From assembly GCA_017477425.1 (NCBI GenBank), contig JAFUVT010000002.1, positions 62,001 to 126,000 of the forward strand: a DNA stretch of 64,000 nt. Direction: 5' to 3'. The DNA is from Bacteroidales bacterium (GTDB lineage: Bacteria; Bacteroidota; Bacteroidia; Bacteroidales; F082). The position numbers and the translations under genes were made by a program. The notes beneath the pieces were generated by a model. That model searched no databases. It was not told the origin of the DNA and saw nothing but the letters and a program-made list of their open reading frames with translations. Below are positions 43,025-50,103 of this stretch, piece after piece. Within the stretch, counting starts at the first letter, position 1. Each line of letters begins with the position of its first letter.

Positions 43025-43050
43025 AAAAAAGGCCGCCCGAAGACGGCCTT
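43025..43050 (-). terminator. Rho-independent terminator after rplY
   Basis: On the minus strand AAGGCCG and CGGCCTT form a 7-bp stem with an 8-nt loop followed by a TTTTTT run. It starts 24 bp after the rplY stop codon and separates it from pth. Confidence 0.8.
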
Positions 43051-43073
43051 GTCGTATCAAACCAATATTGAGT

Positions 43074-43652
43074 TTATTCTTCTGCTCCTTCTTCGGCCAC
43101 GACAGCGCCACGGGCGGCGTTGACTGCAAAGATAACGGTATAACCAGGAGTGATAGGCGTCACATTCTCGATGCTCAGGTCTTTCACCTTGATAGCCTCG
43201 TTGATGTTCACATTGCTGATGTTGACTTTGATGTAGTCAGGCAGGTCCTTGATCAGACCGCAGACTTTCACCTTCTTGACACCCATCTTGGGTTTGCCAC
43301 CACGCATGACACCGGTAGCCGAGCCTTCCAAGGCGATGGGCAGCGTAACGGTGATGGGCTTGTCTTCCTTGATGACGAGGAAATCGGCATGCAACACCTT
43401 ATCGGTCACAGGGTGATACTGGATGTCTTGCAGGATGGTCTTGTACACCTTGCCGTTGACATCGAAATCGATGATGAAGGTCTCAGGGGTGAAGAGGATC
43501 TTGGTGAAGTTCTTCTCGGCAGTGGCAAAGTGGATTTGTTGCTCACCAGAGCCGTACATGACACAAGGAACCATCTCGGCTTTACGCAAGGCCTTAGTAT
43601 CCTTTTTCCCTACGTTCTCGCGAAGAGAACCGCTCAATGATACAGTTTTCAT
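43074..43652 (-). CDS. rplY: 50S ribosomal protein L25/general stress protein Ctc
   Basis: The 192-residue product belongs to the long (Ctc/TL5) form of L25: an N-terminal 5S-rRNA-binding domain (SLRENVGKKDTKALRKAEMVPCVMYG, about 8-33) and a C-terminal TL5 beta domain (about 95-180), with an acidic tail (AEEGAEE). It sits between prs and pth, a gene order common in bacteria (prs, ctc, pth). A 28-bp palindrome lies between it and prs. Confidence 0.93.
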   Translation of the reverse strand: MKTVSLSGSLRENVGKKDTKALRKAEMVPCVMYGSGEQQIHFATAEKNFTKILFTPETFIIDFDVNGKVYKTILQDIQYHPVTDKVLHADFLVIKEDKPITVTLPIALEGSATGVMRGGKPKMGVKKVKVCGLIKDLPDYIKVNISNVNINEAIKVKDLSIENVTPITPGYTVIFAVNAARGAVVAEEGAEE

Positions 43653-43698
43653 TGTGTTGAATTTTTAATGGTTGTTGTTGAATTGTTTATTGTTGTTT

Positions 43699-43726
43699 GT
43701 AGAGACGTAGCGCGCTACGTCTCTAC
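43699..43726. repeat. Perfect 28-bp palindrome of the GTAGAGACG family (intergenic)
   Basis: GTAGAGACGTAGCG pairs exactly with CGCTACGTCTCTAC with no loop. It lies between prs and rplY. Confidence 0.9.
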
Positions 43727-43737
43727 CATAATTTTCG

Positions 43738-44673
43738 TTATTTGAACAAAGAGCTAATGGATTCATATGATTCCACGCGGTGGATGACGTCGGCAAACAG
43801 AGGAGCCGTACTCACCACCTTGATTTTCTTCGAAGCATTGGCCGGCAACGGGATGGAATCGGTGACCACCACCTCTTCGAACACCGAATTGTCAAGGCGT
43901 TCCATGGCAGGACCGCTGCAAACGGCATGAGTGGCAAAAGCACGCACACTCTTGGCGCCGTTGTCCATCAGCACCTGACCAGCCTTTACGATGGTGCCAG
44001 CCGTGTCGATAATATCGTCAACAAGGATGACGTTCTTGTCTTTTACGTCGCCAATGAGGGTCATGCTGTCAACCACATTGGCGCGCGAGCGTTGCTTATG
44101 GCAGATGGCGAGATCGCAACCGAGACGTTTAGCATAGGCTGAGGCACGCTTCGAGCCGCCCACATCTGGCGAAGCCATCATCAAATCGTTGATTTGCATC
44201 TTCTGAATGTAATCAATGAAAAGGCTTGAGGCATAAAGGGCATCCACAGGGATGTCGAAGAAACCTTGGATTTGGTCGGCGTGAAGGTCGAGCGTGATGA
44301 TGCGGTTGACGCCAGCGGCCACCAACAGGTTGGCAACCAACTTGGAGCCGATGCTCACACGCGGCTGGTCCTTACGGTCCTGACGCGCCCAACCGAAATA
44401 TGGCATCACAGCAATGATCTTGTGTGCCGAGGCACGCTTCGCAGCGTCAATCATGAGCAAAAGCTCCATCAGGTTGTCGGTGGTAGGCATGGTCGACTGC
44501 ACGATGAACACGTGACGGCCACGGATACTTTCCTCATAAGAAGGTTGGAATTCGCCGTCTGAAAAGACGACGACCGACGATTTACCCAATTCGGTGCCAT
44601 AAGCTTCGGCAATCTTTTTGCCGAGTTCCGTAGTGGCCCTACCTGCGAAAATGGAAACGAATCTTCCTGACAT
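43738..44673 (-). CDS. prs: Ribose-phosphate pyrophosphokinase
   Basis: This 311-residue enzyme makes PRPP from ribose 5-phosphate and ATP for nucleotide and amino-acid synthesis. The start at 44673 (MSGRFVSIFAG) matches the family N-terminus; the frame remains open for 26 codons upstream but crosses the promoter. Visible motifs are FSDGEFQPSYEESIRG, the Lys/Arg loop FGWARQDRKDQPR, LDLHADQIQGFFDIPVD and the PRPP-binding loop VILVDDIIDTAGTI. Confidence 0.95.
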   Translation of the reverse strand: MSGRFVSIFAGRATTELGKKIAEAYGTELGKSSVVVFSDGEFQPSYEESIRGRHVFIVQSTMPTTDNLMELLLMIDAAKRASAHKIIAVMPYFGWARQDRKDQPRVSIGSKLVANLLVAAGVNRIITLDLHADQIQGFFDIPVDALYASSLFIDYIQKMQINDLMMASPDVGGSKRASAYAKRLGCDLAICHKQRSRANVVDSMTLIGDVKDKNVILVDDIIDTAGTIVKAGQVLMDNGAKSVRAFATHAVCSGPAMERLDNSVFEEVVVTDSIPLPANASKKIKVVSTAPLFADVIHRVESYESISSLFK

Positions 44674-44697
44674 ATTAATGGCATTTGTTTCGGGCTG

Positions 44698-44705
44698 CAA
44701 AAGTA
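44698..44705 (-). promoter_or_regulatory. -7 box (TACTTTTG) for prs
   Basis: On the minus strand this is TACTTTTG, 24 bp before the prs start codon. Confidence 0.55.
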
Positions 44706-44779
44706 GGCATTTTCCTAACGCTGACCAACCAAAATAACAGATTTTTTTCAAAACATGCTTGCGGAAACGAAAAAAGCTG

Positions 44780-44787
44780 TATTTTTG
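44780..44787 (+). promoter_or_regulatory. -7 box (TATTTTTG) for tRNA-Leu
   Basis: TATTTTTG ends 48 bp before the tRNA 5' end, with a short leader in between. Confidence 0.55.
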
Positions 44788-44835
44788 CAGCGCGTTTCGC
44801 AGAGGAAACCAGTTCTGGTGAGTGCACCGAACTAT

Positions 44836-44919
44836 GCCGAAGTGGCGGAATCGGTAGACGCGTCGGTCTCAAAAACCGATGAGGTAACACTCGTGCCGGT
44901 TCGATCCCGGCCTTCGGTA
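44836..44919 (+). tRNA. tRNA-Leu (anticodon CAA)
   Basis: The 84-nt sequence folds as a class II tRNA. The acceptor is GCCGAAG with CTTCGGT (a G-U pair at 1-72). The D arm is GCG...CGC with the GG of the D loop, and the anticodon stem is TCGGT/ACCGA around CTCAAAA, giving anticodon CAA (44870-44872), which reads UUG. A long variable arm follows (TGAGGTAACACTCG), then the T arm GCCGG-TTCGATC-CCGGC. The discriminator is A, as expected for Leu. CCA is not encoded. Confidence 0.95.
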
Positions 44920-44924
44920 CTCAA

Positions 44925-44960
44925 ACCCCTCTTAATCGCTTGATTTTGAGGGGTATTTTT
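44925..44960 (+). terminator. Rho-independent terminator after tRNA-Leu
   Basis: The arms ACCCCTC and GAGGGGT (7 bp, 16-nt loop) are followed by ATTTTT, beginning 6 bp after the tRNA 3' end. The GtrA gene starts 12 bp later and may rely on read-through. Confidence 0.7.
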
Positions 44961-44972
44961 CATTTTTAAGCA

Positions 44973-45485
44973 TTGTCAGCCTTCAGAAACATAGAATCCT
45001 GGATTGAACGCACCTTGACCACAGTCATCGACTTCTTCTATCCGCCGTTCCGCAAGGTGATGAGCCTCGAACTCTTCCGTTATGCGGCCTGCGGTGGCTT
45101 GAACCTGGTTTTGGAATGGGTGCTCTACTATGTTTTCTATCATTTTGTCTTCCACGGCCAAGTATTTGACCTTGGTTTTGTAGCTTTTACGCCCCACATC
45201 GCGGCTTTCGTGTTCAAGTTCCCCATCACCTTCCTGACGGGTTTCTGGATGGCGCGCCACATCAGTTTCTCGGGGTCCACCTTACGCGGCAGAACGCAGA
45301 TTGTTCGATATTTCTTAGTGACCATAGGCAACATCCTCATCAACTACCTCGGTTTGAAACTCTTCGTTGAGGTGCTACACCTTTGGCCGACCATCTCCTA
45401 CATCATCATCTCCATCATCTGCGTGACGTTCAGCTATTTGACAAACAAGTTCTATTCGTTTAGGAAAGAGAAAAAAGCGGAATAA
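44973..45485 (+). CDS. GtrA family membrane protein
   Basis: The 170-residue product has four membrane helices after an amphipathic N-terminus: ACGGLNLVLEWVLYYVFYHF, TPHIAAFVFKFPITFLTGFW, VRYFLVTIGNILINYLGLKL and TISYIIISIICVTFSYLTN. This is the GtrA pattern, linked to flipping or handling of lipid-linked sugars in cell-surface glycan synthesis. The likely start is TTG at 44973: no ATG precedes the family-like IDFFYPPFRK segment, and the first ATG (45060) would remove it. The gene abuts the convergent recG stop. Confidence 0.8.
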   Translation: MSAFRNIESWIERTLTTVIDFFYPPFRKVMSLELFRYAACGGLNLVLEWVLYYVFYHFVFHGQVFDLGFVAFTPHIAAFVFKFPITFLTGFWMARHISFSGSTLRGRTQIVRYFLVTIGNILINYLGLKLFVEVLHLWPTISYIIISIICVTFSYLTNKFYSFRKEKKAE

Positions 45486-47591
45486 TTATCCGATTTGGCT
45501 CCAGTCAAAAGTCTGGGCAAACAATTCCTTGTAATGTTCCCTAACCAAACGGTTTTCGGGCTTGATGAGTTTCGGGTCGTCGGCCAAAAGCTGGATGGCG
45601 GCTTCGCGCACTTGGGGAATCAGCGGGCCGTCTTTTTGAAGGTCGCCAATCATCATTTCGATTTGTCCGGATTGGCGCGTGCCACCTGTCTCGCCTGGAC
45701 CGCGCAACTCCAAATCGACTTCGGCAATCTGGAAACCGTCGTTGGTGCTGCACATAGTCTTCATACGGGTTTTGCCGTCGTTGGTCAGCTTGTGGTCGGT
45801 GACGAGGATGCAATACGACTGGTCGGCACCGCGACCCACGCGACCGCGCAACTGGTGCAACTGCGACAAGCCGAAGCGGTTGGCGTTCTCGATAATCATA
45901 ACCGTGGCGTTGGGGACGTTCACGCCCACCTCGATGACCGTCGTGGCTACCATGATTTGCGCGTTCTTGTTGATGAAACGCTGCATTTCGAAGTCCTTGT
46001 CCTCAGCAGTCAGCCGACCATGACAGACGCAGAGTTTGTACTGCGGCTCGGGGAAGTCGTGCAGCAAAGCTTCGTAACCCTCCTGAAGGGCAATCATATC
46101 CGTGTTTTCCGACTCCTTGATGCAGGGATAGACCACATAAATCTGCCGTCCATGCGCGATTTGCTGCTTCATGAACATCATGATGCGGTAACGGTCGTCA
46201 CCATAAATATGGTAAGTCTGCACGGGCTTTCTTCCGGGCGGCAGTTCATCGATTTTCGAGACGTCGAGATCGCCGTATTGCGTCATGGCGAGGGTGCGCG
46301 GGATGGGGGTCGCGGTCATCACGAGGGTATGGGGCGGCACTTCGGTTTTTCCGTAAAATTTCGCCCTTTGTTCTACGCCGAACCGGTGTTGCTCGTCGAT
46401 GATGGCCAAGCCCAAGTTCTTGAAAACCACCTTGCTTTCGATCAGCGCATGGGTGCCCACCACGATTTGCATCGTGCCGTCGGCCAGTTCGGCATAAATC
46501 TTATTGCGTTCCTTGGTTTTGGTGGAACCCGTCAGCAGGGCGAAGTTGATGTTCATGTCCTTGAGTTGCTCCTGCAAAGTGGCAAAATGCTGCGTGGCAA
46601 GAATTTCTGTTGGCGCCATCAGGCAGGCTTGGAAGCCGTTGTCCAACGCGAGGAGCATCACCATCAGCGCGACGATGGTCTTGCCGCTGCCCACATCGCC
46701 TTGCAGCAGGCGGTTCATCTGGTGCCCCGAGCCCAAGTCCTTGCGGATTTCACGGATGACGCGCTTTTGGGCGTTGGTCAGCGGGAAAGGCAAATGGTCT
46801 TTATAGAAGCTGTTGAAATAGTCGCCCACCACACTGAAAACGTGCCCTTTGACAGCCTGTTCGCGGTGCATCTTGTTGCGCAGCAACTTGAGTTGGAAAA
46901 AGAAATGCTCCTCGAATTTCAGTCGGCGTGTGGCTTGCTGGATTTCGATGTTGTTCGACGGCAGGTGGATTTGGTAATAGGCGTAGCGGCGCGGTATCAG
47001 TTGCTCGCTTTCGACGAGCGTTTTGGGCAGCGTCTCGGGGATGTACTCAAACACCTGCTGGAGAATCATCTTCTGCAATTTGGCGATGGTGCGCGTGCCG
47101 AGACCGTGGTCTTTCATCTTCTCCGTGGTGTTGTAAACGCCTTGAAGCCCTTCGCCGATGAGTGGGTCGTTGGGGTTGTATTCCTCGATTTCGGGATGGA
47201 CGAAGTTGAAATTGTGGTTAAACTCGCTGGCCTTGCCGAAAAGCACGTATTTCACGCCCGGCTTGAAGCGATTCTTGAGCCATTTCAGTCCGCGGAACCA
47301 AACGAGTTCGATGCTGCCGCTGTCGTCGCTGAAGAGTCCCGTGGCTCGGGTCGCCCTTGGTGCACCGATGAGTTTAATGTTGGAGATGGTGCCCACCAAC
47401 TGATAATAAACACTGTCGTCGTTGATATAGGCCACCTTTTGGATCTGGCTGCGGTCGATGTAGCGGAACGGAAACTGGTTGAGCATATCTTGATAGGTGT
47501 GCACGCCCAACTCCTTCTGGAGGATTTCGGCCTTCTTCGGCCCGACGCCCTTCAGGTACGCGATGTTCGTTTGCAGGAGGTTCTGTTCCAT
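45486..47591 (-). CDS. recG: ATP-dependent DNA helicase RecG
   Basis: This 701-residue replication-fork helicase has an N-terminal wedge/OB-fold domain (about 1-210, with GVGPKKAEILQKELG and YVLFGKASEFNHN) and two RecA-like lobes. Helicase motifs are Walker A GDVGSGKT, the DEQH box IIDEQHRFG, TATPIPRT, VVYPCIKESE, ATTVIEVGVNVPNA and QLRGRVGRG. The start at 47591 (MEQNLLQTNIAYL) fits the family; upstream codons cross the promoter box. The -7 box ends 4 bp before the ATG. Confidence 0.95.
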   Translation of the reverse strand: MEQNLLQTNIAYLKGVGPKKAEILQKELGVHTYQDMLNQFPFRYIDRSQIQKVAYINDDSVYYQLVGTISNIKLIGAPRATRATGLFSDDSGSIELVWFRGLKWLKNRFKPGVKYVLFGKASEFNHNFNFVHPEIEEYNPNDPLIGEGLQGVYNTTEKMKDHGLGTRTIAKLQKMILQQVFEYIPETLPKTLVESEQLIPRRYAYYQIHLPSNNIEIQQATRRLKFEEHFFFQLKLLRNKMHREQAVKGHVFSVVGDYFNSFYKDHLPFPLTNAQKRVIREIRKDLGSGHQMNRLLQGDVGSGKTIVALMVMLLALDNGFQACLMAPTEILATQHFATLQEQLKDMNINFALLTGSTKTKERNKIYAELADGTMQIVVGTHALIESKVVFKNLGLAIIDEQHRFGVEQRAKFYGKTEVPPHTLVMTATPIPRTLAMTQYGDLDVSKIDELPPGRKPVQTYHIYGDDRYRIMMFMKQQIAHGRQIYVVYPCIKESENTDMIALQEGYEALLHDFPEPQYKLCVCHGRLTAEDKDFEMQRFINKNAQIMVATTVIEVGVNVPNATVMIIENANRFGLSQLHQLRGRVGRGADQSYCILVTDHKLTNDGKTRMKTMCSTNDGFQIAEVDLELRGPGETGGTRQSGQIEMMIGDLQKDGPLIPQVREAAIQLLADDPKLIKPENRLVREHYKELFAQTFDWSQIG

Positions 47592-47595
47592 GCGA

Positions 47596-47603
47596 CAAAA
47601 GTA
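47596..47603 (-). promoter_or_regulatory. -7 box (TACTTTTG) for recG
   Basis: On the minus strand this is TACTTTTG, separated from the recG ATG by 4 bp. It predicts a leaderless or nearly leaderless mRNA. Confidence 0.5.
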
Positions 47604-47615
47604 GAGATTTTTTTC

Positions 47616-47623
47616 TAATTTTG
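47616..47623 (+). promoter_or_regulatory. -7 box (TAATTTTG) for the TatD-family gene
   Basis: TAATTTTG ends 5 bp before the ATG at 47629. It is divergent from the recG box, with 12 bp between the two boxes, so the two promoters must overlap. Confidence 0.5.
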
Positions 47624-47628
47624 CAGCC

Positions 47629-48306
47629 ATGCAGACGCCTTTCATTGACATTCACACCCACATGCCCAAACTTGACGACCATCTCATCCAAATCGTCAAT
47701 CTTGAATTGGAAGCACCTTGTCCCGAGCAAGGCTATTACAGCTATGGTATTCATCCATGGGCGTTGGATAATGCTGGTTTTCAAATTGAAACGACAATGA
47801 AACGATTGGAAGAGCGTTTGCAATCGCCCAATGTAGTTGCTCTCGGTGAGGCGGGTTTGGACAAGATGCACAAGGCTTCTTTTGAGCGGCAAATGATCCT
47901 TTTCGAGCGACAAATCGCGCTTTCAGAAGCTTTGCAAAAACCGATGATTCTCCACGATGTGCGCTGTCATAATGAAATCATCGCTTTGCGGAAGAAGCAC
48001 AAAGCCAAGCAAGCCTGGATTCTTCATGGTTTCAATGGTACGGAGCAAGACGTCAAGCAACTCATCGGGCAAGGCATTTCCCTTTCCGTTGGAGAAGCCT
48101 TGCTGCACCCCGAAAGGAAAATTTACGCCGCATTCCCCGCCATCGACTTGGATTTTCTTTTCCTCGAAACCGACATGGCGGAAGTCGGGATTCAAAAGGT
48201 GTACGAGTCGGCGGCAAGAATATTGGAAACAGATATTAAAACCTTACAATCGAGGATTTTGGAGAACTTCAAGCAGATCTTTCTGGATAATTCGCAAAAT
48301 TCGTAG
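47629..48306 (+). CDS. TatD family metal-dependent hydrolase
   Basis: The 225-residue product has the TIM-barrel metal-ligand motifs of the TatD/YcfH group: FIDIHTHMPK (HxH), GEAGLDK (Glu), MILHDVRCHNE (His), WILHGFNGTE (His) and LETDMAE (Asp). TatD proteins are DNases or D-aminoacyl hydrolases; the exact substrate here is unknown. Usual members are about 255 residues, so this one is short, and its N-terminus begins right at the HxH motif. The stop codon lies within a long palindrome. Confidence 0.85.
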   Translation: MQTPFIDIHTHMPKLDDHLIQIVNLELEAPCPEQGYYSYGIHPWALDNAGFQIETTMKRLEERLQSPNVVALGEAGLDKMHKASFERQMILFERQIALSEALQKPMILHDVRCHNEIIALRKKHKAKQAWILHGFNGTEQDVKQLIGQGISLSVGEALLHPERKIYAAFPAIDLDFLFLETDMAEVGIQKVYESAARILETDIKTLQSRILENFKQIFLDNSQNS

Positions 48307-48341
48307 AATTCGCCGATGAAAAAACGGCGAATTCTACGAAT
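48299..48341. repeat. Perfect 17-bp inverted repeat over the TatD stop codon
   Basis: The arms ATTCGTAGAATTCGCCG and CGGCGAATTCTACGAAT are exact reverse complements with a 9-nt loop. The left arm contains the TatD-gene stop TAG. It may end transcription from both sides, though it lacks a T run. Confidence 0.85.
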
Positions 48342-48359
48342 GAAACGAATTTCGGTGTT

Positions 48360-48800
48360 TCATTCCTCGCTCAGCGAAGCAATCATTTCATCCAAGAGCG
48401 CCGCAAGGCTTTCACCCGATTCGACGAGAATCTTGTTGCAAGTGAACGAGTTCATGAGCTCGTTGGGAATGCATTGGGCCTGCTCTTCCATCGCCTTGCC
48501 TTTTGCGGTGAGCGAAACGATGACCTGACGGGCATCCTCGGTGCCTTTCTCGCGCTTCACGATGCCCTCCGTCTCCATGCGTTTCAGCAAAGGCGTGATG
48601 GTGTTCGTGTTGAGCATCAGGCGTTTGGCGATGTCATTCACGGGCTGTTGGTCTTTTTCCCACAGCACCAGCATCACCAAGTATTGCGGATAGGTAAGGC
48701 CGAGGCCCTTCAGCAGGGGTTGGTAGGCCTGCGTGATGAGCCTCGACACGGTGTAGAACCTGAAACAGAGCTGGTTATCGAGTTTCAGTTGAGGGTACAT
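48360..48800 (-). CDS. MarR/OhrR family transcriptional regulator
   Basis: The 146-residue product is a winged-helix repressor. The start at 48800 (MYPQLKLDNQLCFRFYTVSR) gives the OhrR-type N-terminus, in which the Cys in QLCF corresponds to the peroxide-sensing cysteine of OhrR. The DNA-binding helix region is VNDIAKRLMLNTNTITPLLKRME and the wing follows (REKGTEDARQVIVSLTAKG). It is the third gene behind a ferritin-like gene and a glutathione peroxidase gene, so it likely responds to organic peroxides and controls that unit. A candidate operator lies at 50052-50069. Confidence 0.88.
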   Translation of the reverse strand: MYPQLKLDNQLCFRFYTVSRLITQAYQPLLKGLGLTYPQYLVMLVLWEKDQQPVNDIAKRLMLNTNTITPLLKRMETEGIVKREKGTEDARQVIVSLTAKGKAMEEQAQCIPNELMNSFTCNKILVESGESLAALLDEMIASLSEE

Positions 48801-48889
48801 CTCTATCGTTTTTGTTGCCCAACCTCCTATAGATTCCATTCGCACAATTCCCTGCAAGGAATGACATAGAAGGTTGGGCAAGTTCAACT

Positions 48890-49516
48890 TTATTTCAGCA
48901 TGGCAGCCACTTCGGCGTCTAATTCCTCAGGCGTGGTGGTCGGGGCAAAGCGCTTGATGACGCTACCGTCCTTCGAGATGAGGAACTTGGTGAAGTTCCA
49001 GCGCACGCCGCCGTCTTCGCGACCTTCGCTCTTGCTCAGGCTGTCGACCATCTTCATCACGGCCTTGTCCTTCAAGCCTTTCACTTCCTCGGTGGGGCAT
49101 TGCGTGGTGAGGTACTTGAAAATCGGGTCGGCGTTTTCGCCAAACACGTCAATCTTCTTCATCAGCGGGAAGGTGACGCCGTGGTTCAGGCGGCAGAACT
49201 CGGCGATTTCCTCGTCGGTGCCAGGCTCCTGGTGCTTAAATTGGTCGCAAGGGAAGCCAAGGATGACCAAACCATCGTCTTGGTACTTCTTGTAAAGCGC
49301 CTCCAAACCATCATATTGGGGCGTGAAACCGCACTTCGATGCGGTGTTGACAATCATCAGGACTTTGCCTTTGTATTGGGCCATGTCCACTTGTTCGCCC
49401 TTGTTGTTCAGGGCCTTAAAATCATAAATCGTAGCCATTTTTTCAGTTTTTTGAGCGCATGACGTCAGGGCCATGAGGAGCACGACAGCCATGCCAGTTA
49501 GACATTTTTTGTTCAT
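48890..49516 (-). CDS. Lipoprotein glutathione/thioredoxin peroxidase
   Basis: The 208-residue product starts at 49516 (MNKKCLTG), which gives a lipoprotein signal ending in LMALTSC; the mature enzyme is therefore predicted to face the periplasm. The glutathione-peroxidase fold shows VNTASKCGFTPQY (peroxidatic Cys), LGFPCDQF (resolving-type Cys) and VRWNFTKFLI (Trp/Asn of the active site). Non-selenium bacterial members usually take electrons from thioredoxin. It lies 11 bp after the ferritin-like gene and 89 bp before the MarR-family gene. A lipid-anchored form is less usual than the cytoplasmic form. Confidence 0.9.
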   Translation of the reverse strand: MNKKCLTGMAVVLLMALTSCAQKTEKMATIYDFKALNNKGEQVDMAQYKGKVLMIVNTASKCGFTPQYDGLEALYKKYQDDGLVILGFPCDQFKHQEPGTDEEIAEFCRLNHGVTFPLMKKIDVFGENADPIFKYLTTQCPTEEVKGLKDKAVMKMVDSLSKSEGREDGGVRWNFTKFLISKDGSVIKRFAPTTTPEELDAEVAAMLK

Positions 49517-49527
49517 TTTATTGATTA

Positions 49528-49983
49528 TTACATTTGTTTGATGAGCCAATTCTGGTAGCCGATCTTCTCGATGAGGTCAAGTTGCGTTTCGCTCCAGTAC
49601 ATGTCTTCTTCCTCGTCTTTCAGGTAGTCCTTCATGATGTCGAAAGTGGTCACGTCTTCACAAATCTCGTTCATGCACTTGCGCAGCAACTCGATGCCGT
49701 CGATGGAGACTTGCAGCTCAGCCTTCACGTATTCGCAAGGGTCGGTGAAGAGCTTGCCTTCGGGGCGCATTTCGTGCTTCAGCTCGCCGCCGAGGTCGAG
49801 GATGCGGCCGATGAACTTGTCCACCCAGCCCATTTCCTCGTCGTGATGGCCCATGTACTTGGTGCCGAGTTTCTCAAAGCCTTGGTCGGCGAAAAGTTTG
49901 CCTTGCAGTTTGTGGCCGAAAGCCTGATTGGAAAGATGGGTTACGAAAAACTGTAACGCGTTGATTGATTTCTGTTTGTCCAT
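49528..49983 (-). CDS. Bacterioferritin-like ferritin-family protein
   Basis: This 151-residue four-helix-bundle protein carries diiron-ligand motifs: GHHDEEMGWVDKFIGRI (about 45-61, His/Glu pairs) and LKDEEEDMYWSETQLDLIE (about 121-139, Glu/His-type C-terminal pair). Length and order match the bacterioferritin group. It stores iron and may limit Fenton chemistry, in keeping with its peroxidase and peroxide-sensing-type regulator neighbours. It is first in the unit, and the promoter box and a candidate operator lie 49-86 bp upstream. Confidence 0.82.
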   Translation of the reverse strand: MDKQKSINALQFFVTHLSNQAFGHKLQGKLFADQGFEKLGTKYMGHHDEEMGWVDKFIGRILDLGGELKHEMRPEGKLFTDPCEYVKAELQVSIDGIELLRKCMNEICEDVTTFDIMKDYLKDEEEDMYWSETQLDLIEKIGYQNWLIKQM

Positions 49984-50031
49984 TTTGTTGAGTTTTTATT
50001 CTTATTTTGTTTATTTATGTCGTTCACGATG

Positions 50032-50039
50032 CAAAATTA
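50032..50039 (-). promoter_or_regulatory. -7 box (TAATTTTG) for the ferritin/peroxidase/MarR unit
   Basis: On the minus strand this is TAATTTTG, 48 bp before the ferritin start codon. The -33 region is expected about 50058-50063, inside the inverted repeat at 50052-50069. Confidence 0.55.
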
Positions 50040-50051
50040 CAACAAAAAATT

Positions 50052-50069
50052 TATATCGCAAGCGATATA
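50052..50069. promoter_or_regulatory. Candidate MarR operator (TATATCGC-AA-GCGATATA)
   Basis: The perfect 8-bp arms are separated by 2 bp, the size and symmetry of a MarR dimer site. It overlaps the expected -33 element of the ferritin promoter, where bound repressor would block RNA polymerase. It has no T run and lies 51 bp from hydF's end, so it is not an evident terminator. Confidence 0.55.
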
Positions 50070-50103
50070 TTTATTTTTTTCACCAAAGTGGAAAAATTTT
50101 CCA

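Noticed and set aside
45495-47618. A 707-codon open frame on the plus strand opposite recG
   Set aside because: recG on the minus strand has all helicase motifs; the antisense frame has none and exists because of codon bias.
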